From Epiperipatus broadwayi (Eukaryota; Onychophora; Udeonychophora; Euonychophora; Peripatidae), in assembly GCA_028023455.1 (NCBI GenBank), contig JAQFVV010006208.1, positions 8,848,963 through 8,912,962 of the forward strand: 64,000 nt of DNA. Reading direction: 5' to 3'. The notes under the pieces were generated by a model. The model was not told the origin of the DNA. It did not search any database and worked only from the letters and a program-made list of their open reading frames with translations. The translations under genes and the position numbers were made by a program. This document shows positions 1 through 9,291 of this stretch, piece after piece (within the stretch, counting starts at the first letter, position 1; every line of letters starts with the position of its first letter).

Positions 1-735
1 ATCTTCATACTTTAATGGACAGGCTTCAATCTACTCCAACCTCCACTTTTTCAGACATCCATATCATTGAAAATCTGATGATGAAATACGTATATTGGTA
101 ATTATTTATCTTTTCTACATGTGTGTGGTCATGTGTGTCAGTTGTATGAGATAGTATGAATAGTTGAAGGGTGCTTGAAAATTTGAGTTCAAATCCCCCA
201 TACTTACAATTAAGCTCCAGGTTTGTGAAGAGTGCCTGGTTTTCAAATATTTACACATCAAGCTTGTATCCTGCCCATCCCACTTCTATGTATTTAATGT
301 ATACAGTCCTATACATGAGGTGTCAGAGTGACTTGAGGTCAACATGGGCATGGCAATAATATTGGCACCAGCATGGGATTTGGGTTTTCATCATCAGATT
401 TTCAATGGAATGGATGGCTGAAAAGGAGGAGGTTGGAGTAGATTGAAGCCTGTCCATTAAAGTATGGAGATTTGCTATCTTAATATAAACTGAGCATCGA
501 TTATATATATGTGTGGGAGATGATAATCTGGACCAACTGATGAGTGCTGGTTTAGCATGAAATATGTGTATTGGTGATTATTTATCTTTTCAACATGTGT
601 GTGGTCATGTGTATCAGTTGTATAAGATAGTGTGACTACTTGAAGGGTGCTTGAAAATCTGAGTTCAAATCCTTTATACTTACAATTAAGCTCCAGGTTT
701 GTGAAGAGTGCCTGATTTTCAAATATTTATTGATT
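1..735. mobile_element. Family A repeat (subfamily A2): snap-back start plus direct tandem copy
   Basis: Positions 1-82 are the reverse complement of 391-472, so the element begins (or continues from outside the window) in inverted orientation and then switches to plus. From about 84 the plus-strand sequence repeats at 560 with a 476-bp period: the motif following the hammerhead, the text ending in a tRNA B-box-like GAGTTCAAATCC (near 186 and 660), and the tail ending near 727. The arrangement is therefore a partial direct dimer of a 476-nt unit preceded by an inverted piece. It has no coding capacity. The hammerhead core at 522-582 is intact. At the first junction (about 63-105) the text jumps from CTGATGATGA straight to AATACG, so stem II is missing there. 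Direct dimers with a ribozyme per unit are known from retrozymes and from Penelope-like elements; applying that here is inference. Confidence 0.75.
522..582 (+). ncRNA. Hammerhead ribozyme, type I, family A (best copy)
   Basis: A self-cleaving RNA motif. Read directly: outer stem I GATAAT (522-527) pairs with ATTATT (577-582); inner stem I ACCAA (532-536) pairs with TTGGT (571-575), with an internal loop CTGG/G between. The core is CTGATGA (537-543). Stem II is GTGCT/AGCAT (544-548/554-558, one G-U pair) with loop GGTTT. GAA follows at 559-561, and stem III is ATAT/GTGT (562-565/566-569, two wobbles) with essentially no loop. Cleavage is predicted after A570. These match the invariant hammerhead positions (CUGANGA, GAA, A15.1-U16.1, H17 not G). 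The split stem I facing loop II is the usual tertiary contact in active natural hammerheads. A very short stem III is typical of metazoan retroelement hammerheads, which may act better as dimers. Activity is not shown. Confidence 0.82.
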
Positions 736-1013
736 GGTAAATGATTTCTTTAGAGGCCATTTACTTATTAATATGGAAAAAGAAAGAGTGAAAGAATAAA
801 TAAATTTTATTTTATGACTATATATACATTTATGCATATCACATAAACAATTTATGTAAGCTAATAGCTTAATAAGAAAAAAAGAAAGAGGAAAAGAAAG
901 GATATATATAGTATTAATAAATAATCACAACTTTTTTAAATATCAATATATATAGTATTAATACATATAAGAGTAAATTTGAGACCCCCCCCATAGAAAT
1001 AAATAAATACATT
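736..1013. other. Unassigned AT-rich spacer
   Basis: A purine-rich and A/T-rich spacer with a short C-run near 985. I see no ORF or repeat assignment. Confidence 0.5.
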
Positions 1014-1124
1014 TTATAAATTGTTTAATATATAGGGTATATGAGCACAGACTTTCACATGACCCACCACTCTCCACACTATCTCATAACACTGATACAC
1101 TTGAACACACATGTTGAAAAGATA

Positions 1125-1185
1125 AATAATCACCAATATACGTATTTCATGCTAAACCAGCAATCATCAGTTGGTCCAGATTATC
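1125..1185 (-). ncRNA. Hammerhead ribozyme, family A, intact core
   Basis: On the minus strand: CTGATGA, then stem II TGCT-GGTTT-AGCA, then GAA. Stem III is the self-complementary ATACGTAT, cleavage is predicted after the next A, and stem I is TTGGT/ACCAA with outer ATTATT/GATAAT. The position-10.1/11.1 pair is U/U here, against G-U in the copy at 522. Confidence 0.78.
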
Positions 1186-1667
1186 ATCTTTACACATATG
1201 TGCTATAAGTGCTCAGATATATATTAAGATAGCCAAACCTCATACTTTAATGGACAGGCTTCAATCTACTCCACCCTCAAACTCTTCAACCGTCCATCCA
1301 ATTAAAAATCTGATGATGGAATGCTCAAAGGCCACCGTGAGGCTGAGATTCTTGTCACACCCATGTTGACCTAAGGTCAATCTGACCCCTTATGTGCAGG
1401 ACATAATCCATTTAATACATATACAAGGGATAGGCAGTATATGTATTAAATGGATTATGTCCTGTACATGAGGGTCAGATTGACCTATGGTCAACATGGG
1501 TGTGACAAGAATCTTGGCTTCAGGGTGGCCTTTCAGCATTCCATCATCAGATTTTCAATTGGATGGACAGTTGAAGAGTTTGAGGGTGGAGTAGATTGAA
1601 GCCTGTCCATTAAAGTATGAGGGCTATCTTAATATATATCTGAGCACTTATAGCATATATGTGTAGA

Positions 1668-1715
1668 GATGGTAATCTGGTTTAGTATGAAATATGTATA
1701 TTGGTGATTATTTAT
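1668..1715 (+). ncRNA. Decayed hammerhead, family A: core deleted between CTGG repeats
   Basis: The right palindrome arm reads TAATCTGG followed directly by TTTAGTATGAAAT. Relative to the left arm, the text from one CTGG to the next (19 bp, including CTGATGA) is missing. Stem III and the 3' side of stem I remain, so this copy cannot form a ribozyme alone. Confidence 0.75.
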
Positions 1716-1869
1716 CTTTTCAACATATGTGTGTTCAAGTGTATCAGTGTTATGAGATAGTGTGGAGAGTGGTAGATCGTGTGAAAGTCTGTGCTCATAG
1801 ACCCTATATATTACATATGTAGACACGGGTATATAATAAGCCTGTGTGTTTCCGTTATAAATTGTTTAA

Positions 1870-2404
1870 GTAGATTTTTAAAGACATTAAACATCACATG
1901 ATTACCATTTCTGCGTTTTGCCTGTTTTAATTTTAGATTTTAAAGACAAATTTATTAGTAAGCCATTAATTATGATAATGCCTAGCAGAATAAAAAAGAA
2001 GAATATATTTAAAATTATATTACGTAAAGTAAGTCGAAGTAATTAATAATTGTCTACAACTTTAATTTAATTAATGACGTGAATAAACGCGAAAGATTAA
2101 TTAATGGATATCAATAAACATATCTTAAAAGAAGGAACAATTATTCCCTTTGAAAGCATTGACAATTTACTCATTGAGAAAAATTTATATGCATACCCAT
2201 TACTGAAAGTCTTCAAAGTAATAAGCTAAGAATATTCAGAATATTGCTTTTTTTATTTTATTGTAATAAAAAGAATATCGATAAATCGAAAAAGATGTAG
2301 AGAAATGATATATTTTAATAATAATCATATAAGTTTCTAAGTATGAACACTCAATAGAAAGGATCAAGGTCAAAAATTAAACTATATTTCTTTAATAAAC
2401 TAAT
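1870..2404. other. Unassigned AT-rich DNA; 2320-2400 recurs at 3935-4015
   Basis: No gene is visible. The text around 2320-2400 (TCAATAGAAAGGATCAAGG and neighbours), interrupted by the family A insertion and resuming near 2705, resembles 3935-4060. This suggests an older local duplication that one family A copy later entered. Confidence 0.5.
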
Positions 2405-2712
2405 AACTGAAACGCACAGGCTTATTATATACATGTGTCTATATATGTGGAGTATATGAGCACAGATTTTCACACAACCCACCACTCTCCACCCTATCTC
2501 ATAACACTGATACCCTTGAACACATATATGTTGAAAAAATAAATAATCACCAATATCCGTATTTCATGCTAAACCAGCATTCATCAGTTGGTCCAGATTA
2601 CTATCTCTACACATATATACTATAAGTGCTCGGATATATATTAAGATAGCCAATTCTCATACTTTAATGGACAGGCTTCAATCTACTCCACACTCCAACT
2701 CTTCAACCGTCA
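2405..2712 (-). mobile_element. Family A single-orientation copy
   Basis: The copy starts with the family outer end (AACTGAAACGCACAGGC), runs through the GAGTATATGAGCAC region, the hammerhead and the TTTAATGGACAGGCTTC region, and stops at about 2710. Unlike other copies it has no inverted second arm. It appears to interrupt the sequence shared with 3935-4060. Confidence 0.7.
2542..2604 (-). ncRNA. Hammerhead ribozyme, family A, intact core
   Basis: Minus strand: CTGATGA, stem II ATGCT-GGTTT-AGCAT (five Watson-Crick pairs, with A-U at 10.1/11.1), then GAA. Stem III is ATAC/GGAT with one mismatch, and stem I TTGG/CCAA is kept. This is the best-paired stem II in family A. Confidence 0.78.
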
Positions 2713-2755
2713 TCCTAAGTAAAGTTTTTTAATTGTCATTAATGTAGTATTCATA

Positions 2756-3200
2756 TTTAACCATTAGAAACCAATAAACAGTTAGACAATCCCAAAATAG
2801 ATAACAATCAACAATTTCAAACTGTTGTCAAGGCAACCTTCTTTTAGCAATAGAGATGGAATCAACTTCAATTAATGGTCCCATATATTTATACAGACAC
2901 TAAAGATTGCAACTTGATCACAGAGATTGAAATTATTGATAGGAAAAAGTTTAAATAAACCTCCTTAAACAGGTAAATATAACCTGTTCTGAATGCAGAC
3001 TAATAAATAGTCAATTATAACATTACAAATTGCAATTATAATTTTCAAATTGTATCCAAAGTATTACTTAAATAATAAGTGTAATAATGCTCAAGGCTAA
3101 ATGGGTTTATAAGTAACCATTAGTAACCAGTGAACACTTAGACAATCACAATATAGATAACAATCAACAATTTCAAACTGCTGTCAAGGCAACCTTTTAA
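2756..3200. repeat. Family D repeat, two direct fragments
   Basis: Two segments, about 2756-2842 and 3110-3199, share the order AACCATTAG.AACCA, a ...TTAGACAATC block, GATAACAATCAACAATTTC, and CTGTCAAGGCAACCTT. The same family forms a palindrome at 8260-8470. No ORF and no hammerhead core were found in D. Confidence 0.7.
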
Positions 3201-4178
3201 TATACTAAACCATAACTTTACATTATTATTAAAAATAAATAAACAAAAATTTTATATGTAGACTTTCAAAAAAATTATACACTTCAAGGGCACAATAAAA
3301 TATAAATAATTACAACTGTAAAGTTCTTAAAATATGTAAAAAAAATAATTAAGATAGTGAGTTAGCCTGTCATACTTATGACTTTAGATTAAATCTGCAT
3401 GGCTCTTGGGAGATTTTTACCCAGCAAGTATAGAACCATTTTAAATAGCTAGATTGTAGTTGATCTAGATAATCATCTAATGTTAAATTGTAAATGAATA
3501 TTTAACTGTGTGAGAGCATTTCAGTTTATATTTCATCAGTAATTGATTGATTTGGTTAATCTGTACTTGCTATTTTTTTTCAATTCCAGTTATACCACCA
3601 TGGTATTGCTGATTTTTAACTTTAAATACTGCCACATTCTTTTACTACCACATTCTTTTAAACTTATATCAACATTTCATGATGCTTCTATGCTTGACTA
3701 AACTTTCTAAAGATCATTTGATATATCTTATATCCTTTAATTTTATTTGAGTTTTCTTCCTAGCTTTTCACTGCTACAATATGTGTTTTAGATATGAGTT
3801 TATTTCTTTTATTAAAACATTTTTTAAATTTAAAAATAAGTAACCCTTTGGTGGTCTATATCAAATAATGATGTATTTTTAGTATTTACTACTCTTTTCA
3901 TTAAATTAGACCTGAATTCTCATTTAAATCATAAGTAATTATAGGCTTCTAACTATAGAAGCTCAATAGAGAGTCAAGATCAAAAATTAAAATATATTTC
4001 ATTAATAATTAAAATAGTTTATTACTAGTCATTAATACAGTATTTAAATTTAGGATACTTAAACATTTTGGTCATATATAAAAAAACATACCTAATTCAT
4101 TAGAAAAATCTATAATGTTTGGAATGAAGGAATAAGAGGATAACTTCCACTAATGTCATTGGCTTTCATCATCATCAT
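3201..4178. other. Unassigned AT-rich DNA
   Basis: Apart from 3935-4060 (paralogous to 2320-2755, see above) I see no repeat family, ORF or RNA gene. Confidence 0.5.
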
Positions 4179-4338
4179 AATTCTGTTCTTAAGCCAATAA
4201 ACATCGCATGACCACCACTTCTTATGTTTGCTCATAACTGTTTTAAAACATGCAAACCTCACTATATGTATAGCAAGCTAGAGTAATCAATGGATGCCAC
4301 AAGGCTTGTGCATAAAATCCCCATCTAATGCCTACTCA

Positions 4339-4390
4339 CCCAACATCTCCAGACTAGTTTCTGGCTTGTGGCCTTCATCAGTGAGGAGCT
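4339..4390 (-). ncRNA. Hammerhead ribozyme, family B, intact core
   Basis: Minus strand: TCCTCA (stem I), CTGATGA, A, GGC-CACAA-GCC (stem II), A, GAA, ACTAGT (stem III), C (cleavage site of a GUC triplet), TGGAGA (stem I). Outer stem I is partly kept. Confidence 0.77.
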
Positions 4391-4534
4391 TATATATGAC
4401 TATATAAGCTGATGGGCTTGAATTGGAAACATAAACATTAAGGTGTTTGCAATTAGTTTTGTAGTTAAGTGGAGATAAAAGGTGGCTGCTAGAGGGTTGC
4501 ATTAGATCCTAAGATCTAGGTGCAGTGCTCTCAG

Positions 4535-4593
4535 ATCCAAGGCTTCTCACTGACAAAGGCCACAAGCCAGAAACTAGTCTGGGGATGTTGGAT
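4535..4593 (+). ncRNA. Decayed hammerhead, family B (CTGACAA core)
   Basis: The right arm keeps stem II GGC/GCC, GAAAC and the GTC site, but the core reads CTGACAA, changing the invariant G8. Stem I is otherwise good. Probably inactive. Confidence 0.65.
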
Positions 4594-4708
4594 GAGTAGG
4601 CACTAGTTGGGGATTTTATGCACAAGCCTTCTGGCATCCATTGATTACTCTAGCTTGCTGTGTGTGGCAATATGTATAGTGAGGTTTGCCTGTTTTAATT
4701 CTGTTCTT

Positions 4709-6645
4709 TTGAGGAAACTTAAAAACCAAACAGCATCTCCAATGATATTATTTATAAGATTGCCAACAGATGATGATAACCTAACAATATTAAAAATAGT
4801 GATGATAATAGATTGTTTGTGTGTGTAATATTTCGAATAAAACAAAGTTGTATTTGGAAAAACAGTGCACATATTTTTGAAAAGTGCTTCTGTTTGAGAG
4901 CGATGCTACTTTCAGATATTGCAAAAAAAATTCTGCAGATAATTTGAAACATTTTAATGTTTTGTAAAGAGGTATTGTATAACTATAAAAACATATTAGA
5001 ATCTGTGACTTTTATCGTTACCTATTGTTAATATCTGTATAGTCTACATCAGTGAATATTATTAGGTTGCAATTTTAGAACTCTCCACAATTGGTTTAAG
5101 ATTAACTGTTCTTTAATAAGATGGGATGACCAGAGTATATTATTTTTAATGTCTATTTTATTTATATTGAACTAATCACAACTCTATCTTAGCAACTCAT
5201 TATTACATTTTTTTTATTATTGCCATATTATTTTTATAATGTGCAATGAAGTCAACTCCGGTAGTCTTATAAATAGCAAAATAATTAAAATTTGGAATCT
5301 ATAAGTGACAGAGGAAGATACAGTGGAGTATTTCCATAATTACAGCTTAGTGCATACACTTGTGGTGATGTTGCAGACTATTAACAATTACTGTCTGCCA
5401 ACGGAATACCCACATTTGTTGTACTTAATTTTCTTCATGATTTTTTATTTTATTACCGTTATATTAAATTTTATTTAATTATGATCATTTTGAGTTTCAT
5501 GCAATTTCTTGTGTTTTTATAATTATCTTAAAAAAAAGAAATTTCTACAATATATTCAATACAATAATCATATTTAAAAAAACGCAGCCGCAACATTGCC
5601 GTGAACATATGTACTAACCAGTAATTCTGAAAACACACCAATGCATCTTGTTCTGTCACTGGGAGATTCTAAATTTTTAATCATTTTTGCAAAATGTTAG
5701 AAAAATAATTAAACAACAGTTTGAATAAAAATGCTACAGTAAATGCAAAATAATCACGGCAATGGCGGCTACACATTGACTTTTGTACGTTATTGTATAT
5801 CTAAAAAAATTATTAATTGAATGTTCCAAATGGCATTTATATAAAAAAATATTATCAATTATTTAAACTTAACATTAATTTATATTTAATTTGTTAATAT
5901 TTTGTCAAATTAACAAGTAACATGAGCGATAACATAATTTTGAGAAAAAAACCAAATACTTTGATGCCCCTGAAAGTGGATAATTAAAAAAAACACATGG
6001 CAAACTTCTGGCAAAAAAAAATGAAGAAATAGTACATAAGTACCAAATTTTTATATATTTTTTAAGTTTTTAGCATTCAGATATTTTTTACAATTATTCC
6101 AAACATCAGCTTAATATTATGATGTAAAATCATATACTGTACATAAATAACGATCATTTACAATATATTTTTGTTTATTTGGAAAGCATTATAAACAAAT
6201 TAAGTTTAAAATGGCATCCATGTGTTTTTATTCCTATTTTAAATGATCACTAAAATACCTTTTATAAGTAAACTTTTTTAAAATATACACATTTCCTGGC
6301 TTATTAAGGACAACTGTCTCCCCAAAACTCATGGTAATACAAGAATATGATATAAAAAGCAAAAGAGTTTTGTATGGGAAAAAAATTAGGTTGTTCCTAT
6401 GGATAAAAATATACCATAAATTGGGGCTAGTCCTCTAAATTGCAATAAATGCACATGCAAACTGTGTTATATAGATATTATGCAGTTATTATTTTTATTT
6501 TAAGTATTTATCTTTATTAAAAGACATTATATATACATATTTACAAGATTTTGTTGTTTTCCAATCTTTTTTTTTTATACATTACTTTAATAAATTATAT
6601 GACCTTAGCTTAATAAGTAATATCTGTTTGTTTTCTCATCCATTA
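4709..6645. other. Unassigned AT-rich DNA
   Basis: Long A/T-rich sequence with short homopolymers. Small ORFs here lack recognisable domains and are treated as chance. No repeat family was identified. Confidence 0.5.
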
Positions 6646-6795
6646 TTTTGTTTTCAATCCCTTCTTGATACTTCTAACATATTTCAGTGGTCTAAAAATC
6701 TTTATATTGCTTTCTATTAAGTGTTCAAGTTTCAGAGCATAAGTAAGAACTGGCAAAACACATTTATTAAAAACATTGCATTTCTAACACATAAG
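6646..6795 (-). pseudogene. RTE-type LINE fragment (RT C-terminal region)
   Basis: The minus-strand text matches, with changes, the region of the full-length element at about 54440-54600 that encodes KCVLPVLTYGSETWTLNRR and the following TTQRSMERCM segment. The shared CAAACACATAGGCAT-like end is altered. It is a short, frame-broken copy about 150 bp long, ending where family A text begins. Confidence 0.6.
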
Positions 6796-7120
6796 TATCT
6801 CGGGGGCTTTCAGCATTTCATCAGCAGATATTCAATGATAAGGATGGCTGAAGAGTAGGAGGGTGGAAAAGATTGAAGTATGTTCATTAAAGTTTGAAGA
6901 TTTGCTATCTTAATATAAACAGCACTGATTATATATGGGTGTGGGAGATGATGATCTGGACCAACTGATGATTGGTGGTTCAGCATGATATACGTATATT
7001 GTTGATCATTTTTCTTATTCACATGTATGTGGACATGTGTATCAGTTATATAAGATGGAGTGAATAGCTGTAGAAAGCTTGAAAGTCTGAGTTCAAATCC
7101 CTTCTAAATACATTAAGTTC
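6796..7120 (+). mobile_element. Family A (subfamily A2) copy, plus orientation
   Basis: This runs from TTTCAGCATTTCATCAGCAG through the hammerhead region to the B-box-like GAGTTCAAATCCC (about 7089). Order and orientation match 391-680. No second arm is seen. Confidence 0.65.
6950..7013 (+). ncRNA. Decayed hammerhead, family A (GATA for GAAA)
   Basis: CTGATGA is kept, but the conserved GAA reads GAT and stem II TTGGTGGTTCAGCAT is weakened. Probably inactive. Confidence 0.6.
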
Positions 7121-7325
7121 AGTATAGATAATATACTTGTATTTAAATATTATATATATATATAATATTACTATTTAATATTTTCACTTATATTATTTGG
7201 GTTATATAGTGTATTTCATTGAAATATTGGAAATTAAAACCAAATAATATATGGCATAAACCAAATAATCTATTTTCGTATATATAATTAGAAACCAACC
7301 AGTAACCACCTAAACATTTACAATA

Positions 7326-7985
7326 ATTACTGATCGACCCCCTCCTAAACTGTGTAAACTTTGGATACAACACCAAGTGTCTATCATTGTTCAAAACTTT
7401 AGAACATCAAGTTCACTATTCCAAAATAAACTATCCTACTGGCAAGTCTACCAATTGGTTTCAGAGGGCAAAACCAAAACCGGTAATGTACTCCCAATTG
7501 GAATACTGCAACTCTCAAAGATGACAAAATTACTCAAGCTCAGTCCCAAGTTTGTTGACTTTCTCCTGAAGGTCAACCTCAGGGCTCTTCCTACTGCAAC
7601 CTTCCTTTGTTATCAAAGGGGATATAATATCGACCCCCTCTGCCCTTTATGCATGAGACAGGAGGAGTTCATGGTCCACATTCTTGATAATTGCGGATCA
7701 TGGACATACCTATGTAATCTCGCACTGAATAGAACCAACAATTCAGACCCTGCCTACATCATGCTCAAGCCTGCAGTCGAAAAAAGAAACATTCCATTGA
7801 TACGTCTTGCCACGTTTATTACCTTTTCAATCTGGTCAGTTAGATGTAGGGTCACATTCAATAAAAGTTGTGATGACCCCATTGATAAACTCTTCTTCAG
7901 TACCCTGTGTAAAATTAAAGAGGATGATAAATGCACCTGTCAACCCTGGTTGGTGGACCAGACATGGGGTCAGTTTAGACTTTAG
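7326..7985 (+). CDS. LINE reverse transcriptase C-terminal region with zinc knuckle (partial)
   Basis: One frame is open from the left insertion boundary to the stop at 7983-7985, about 219 codons; the first codons are internal to the lost protein, so no start codon is expected. Around 7637-7700 it encodes DPLCPLCMRQEEF followed by HILDNC, a C-x2-C...H-x4-C pattern of the zinc-binding domain that ends many LINE reverse transcriptases. The catalytic RT core is absent because of 5' truncation. A distant relative lies at 19568-19987 on the other strand (shared RGYN...P.C.LC...HI...C). The clade cannot be fixed without a search. An uninterrupted frame suggests a fairly young copy. Confidence 0.65.
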   Translation: MTDRPPPKLCKLWIQHQVSIIVQNFRTSSSLFQNKLSYWQVYQLVSEGKTKTGNVLPIGILQLSKMTKLLKLSPKFVDFLLKVNLRALPTATFLCYQRGYNIDPLCPLCMRQEEFMVHILDNCGSWTYLCNLALNRTNNSDPAYIMLKPAVEKRNIPLIRLATFITFSIWSVRCRVTFNKSCDDPIDKLFFSTLCKIKEDDKCTCQPWLVDQTWGQFRL

Positions 7986-8259
7986 TCACACCATTGTATC
8001 AATCTCAACCATCTGTGCCCTACAGATAGTCTCAAATCCATGTGACCCATTGACCCTATCCCAGATTAAATCTTGATTGAACTTTACTCAAAGGATTCAG
8101 CTCTACGAATCTTAATTTTATGAATTGTTTAATCGATAGACTATTTCATTCACTATTTACTTGTACAAAACCCATAATTTGTAATTGATTTCAATTGTAG
8201 CTGATTATGTCCCTAGAATTAGACCTAAATGGAAATGCAAATAAATTGTTTTTGAAAGT
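7326..8259 (+). mobile_element. 5'-truncated non-LTR retrotransposon with 13-bp target-site duplication
   Basis: AACATTTACAATA (7313-7325) and AACATTCACAATA (8260-8272) flank this 934-bp insertion, which splits a family D element. The 3' end contains AAATAAA-like text near 8239. Because the flanking D sequence continues across both ends, this is a clear nested insertion. The encoded C-terminal region is listed separately. Confidence 0.75.
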
Positions 8260-8470
8260 AACATTCACAATAAAGATAGTAATCAATATTTCTCACTGCT
8301 GTCAAGGCAACCTTCTCGCCTTTTAATAACAAGAATGAAAATCCACTTTTAAAAGGTGTGAAGGTTGCCTTGACAGCAGTGAGAAATATTGATTACTATC
8401 TTTATTGTGAATGTTTAGGTGGTTACTGGTTGGTTTTTAATTACATAATTATCCCATTTAGCTTTAAACA

Positions 8471-9004
8471 TTATTTCACTTATTATATATATACTCTTTG
8501 AAAACTAGATTGATTTTTAGTTATAGATAGAGAAAAGCTAAAGTAGATTTTAATTCCACTGTAGATAAAGGCTTTTTCAGCATTCTTCAAATAAGTACAA
8601 TGGAAACAAAACCTGTTTCACCAGGCTTATTTAATGTCAGAAGATGAAGTTTTGAACTTCTTTCTAGATAAGAGTAGATAGACACTTATTTATTAATTAT
8701 AAATTGATAGTTCAATGGTTTGAAAGAGCCACTTACCTGAAAAAAATCCTTAGCTAATTTAGAATTTAAAAAAATATTTTAATCAGTCTAAATTCAAACT
8801 CGGATCATAGACATGGTAAAAAGATGCCATGAAATCTTCAATTTGTTTATATAAAACAAAGTCTGTTTTGCTAACAATTTTTTATATACATTTTTTTTTT
8901 CAATTTATAACATTTTTACTTATATTTGAAATAAACACTTAATTACTTAAGACTTGCGATATGCAATAAGTTAAGATTGTAATTATAAACATGATCACCG
9001 TTTC
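8471..9004. other. Unassigned AT-rich DNA
   Basis: No gene or repeat family recognised. Confidence 0.5.
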
Positions 9005-9291
9005 ATATGCTTATACATGCTGTTAATAAGAGCACCAAACTCTTCATACAGTAGTGTCACCAACTGCAAGGTTTCATAATTAACTAAATAGGTAAAGGGT
9101 GGCTGCTTGCATTGATCCTAAGATCTAGGTGCAGTGCTTCTCATTGATGAAAGCCACAAGCTAGAAACTAGTCTAGGGATGTTGGATGAATATGCATTAG
9201 TTAAGATTTTATGCACAAACCTTCTTGCATTCACTGATTACACTGACTTGCACTAGGTGGCACTACTATATAGAGAGTTTGGTGCAATTAT
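9005..9291. mobile_element. Family B (subfamily B2) palindromic copy
   Basis: The outer text GAGCACCAAACTCTTCATACAG at the left is answered by TATAGAGAGTTTGGTGCAAT at the right. The left arm is short; the plus arm carries a degenerate hammerhead. A family A element lies directly beside it. Confidence 0.65.
9137..9188 (+). ncRNA. Decayed hammerhead, family B (TTGATGA core)
   Basis: Stem II AGC-CACAA-GCT, GAAACTAGTC and the downstream stem I side are present, but the first core base C3 is T. Probably inactive. Confidence 0.6.

Larger units (their letters stand above)
1014..1869. mobile_element. Family A palindromic element with 15-bp target-site duplication
   Basis: The exact 15-mer TTATAAATTGTTTAA lies at 1014-1028 and 1855-1869. 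Between them is a near-perfect inverted repeat. The left arm (about 1029-1425) runs from GGTATATGAGCACAG to AATCCATTTAATACAT; the right arm (about 1440-1812) reads back the same text. The centre near 1430 is short. About 45 bp beyond the right arm (CACGGGTATATAATAAGCC and neighbours) matches the outer end seen in other A copies near 12205 and 15720. A 15-bp duplication is expected for target-primed reverse transcription, not for typical cut-and-paste transposons. The element has no protein-coding capacity. The left arm carries an intact minus-strand hammerhead; the right arm has lost its core. Confidence 0.85.
4179..4708. mobile_element. Family B palindromic element with 12-bp target-site duplication
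   Basis: AATTCTGTTCTT occurs at 4179-4190 and 4697-4708. Inside, the left arm (minus orientation) and right arm (plus) mirror each other from the outer CTCACTATATGTATAG / CTATACATATAGTGAG text inward through the hammerhead. Between the arms lies unpaired family B text (AACTAATTGCAAACACC region on the minus side). It has no coding capacity. The family B full unit is about 457 nt, judged from the tandem copy at 51210-51732. Confidence 0.83.
7260..8470. mobile_element. Family D palindromic element carrying a nested LINE
   Basis: The left part (about 7285-7325) and the right arm (8400-8460, inverted) share the AACCAACCAGTAACCACC text. At 8260-8430 two inverted arms of about 70 bp flank a short centre near 8335 and end in matched CTGCTGTCAAGGCAACCTT text. 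The element is interrupted at 7326-8259 by a LINE copy bounded by a 13-bp duplication. The snap-back layout matches families A-C, but no hammerhead core is visible in D. Confidence 0.65.
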
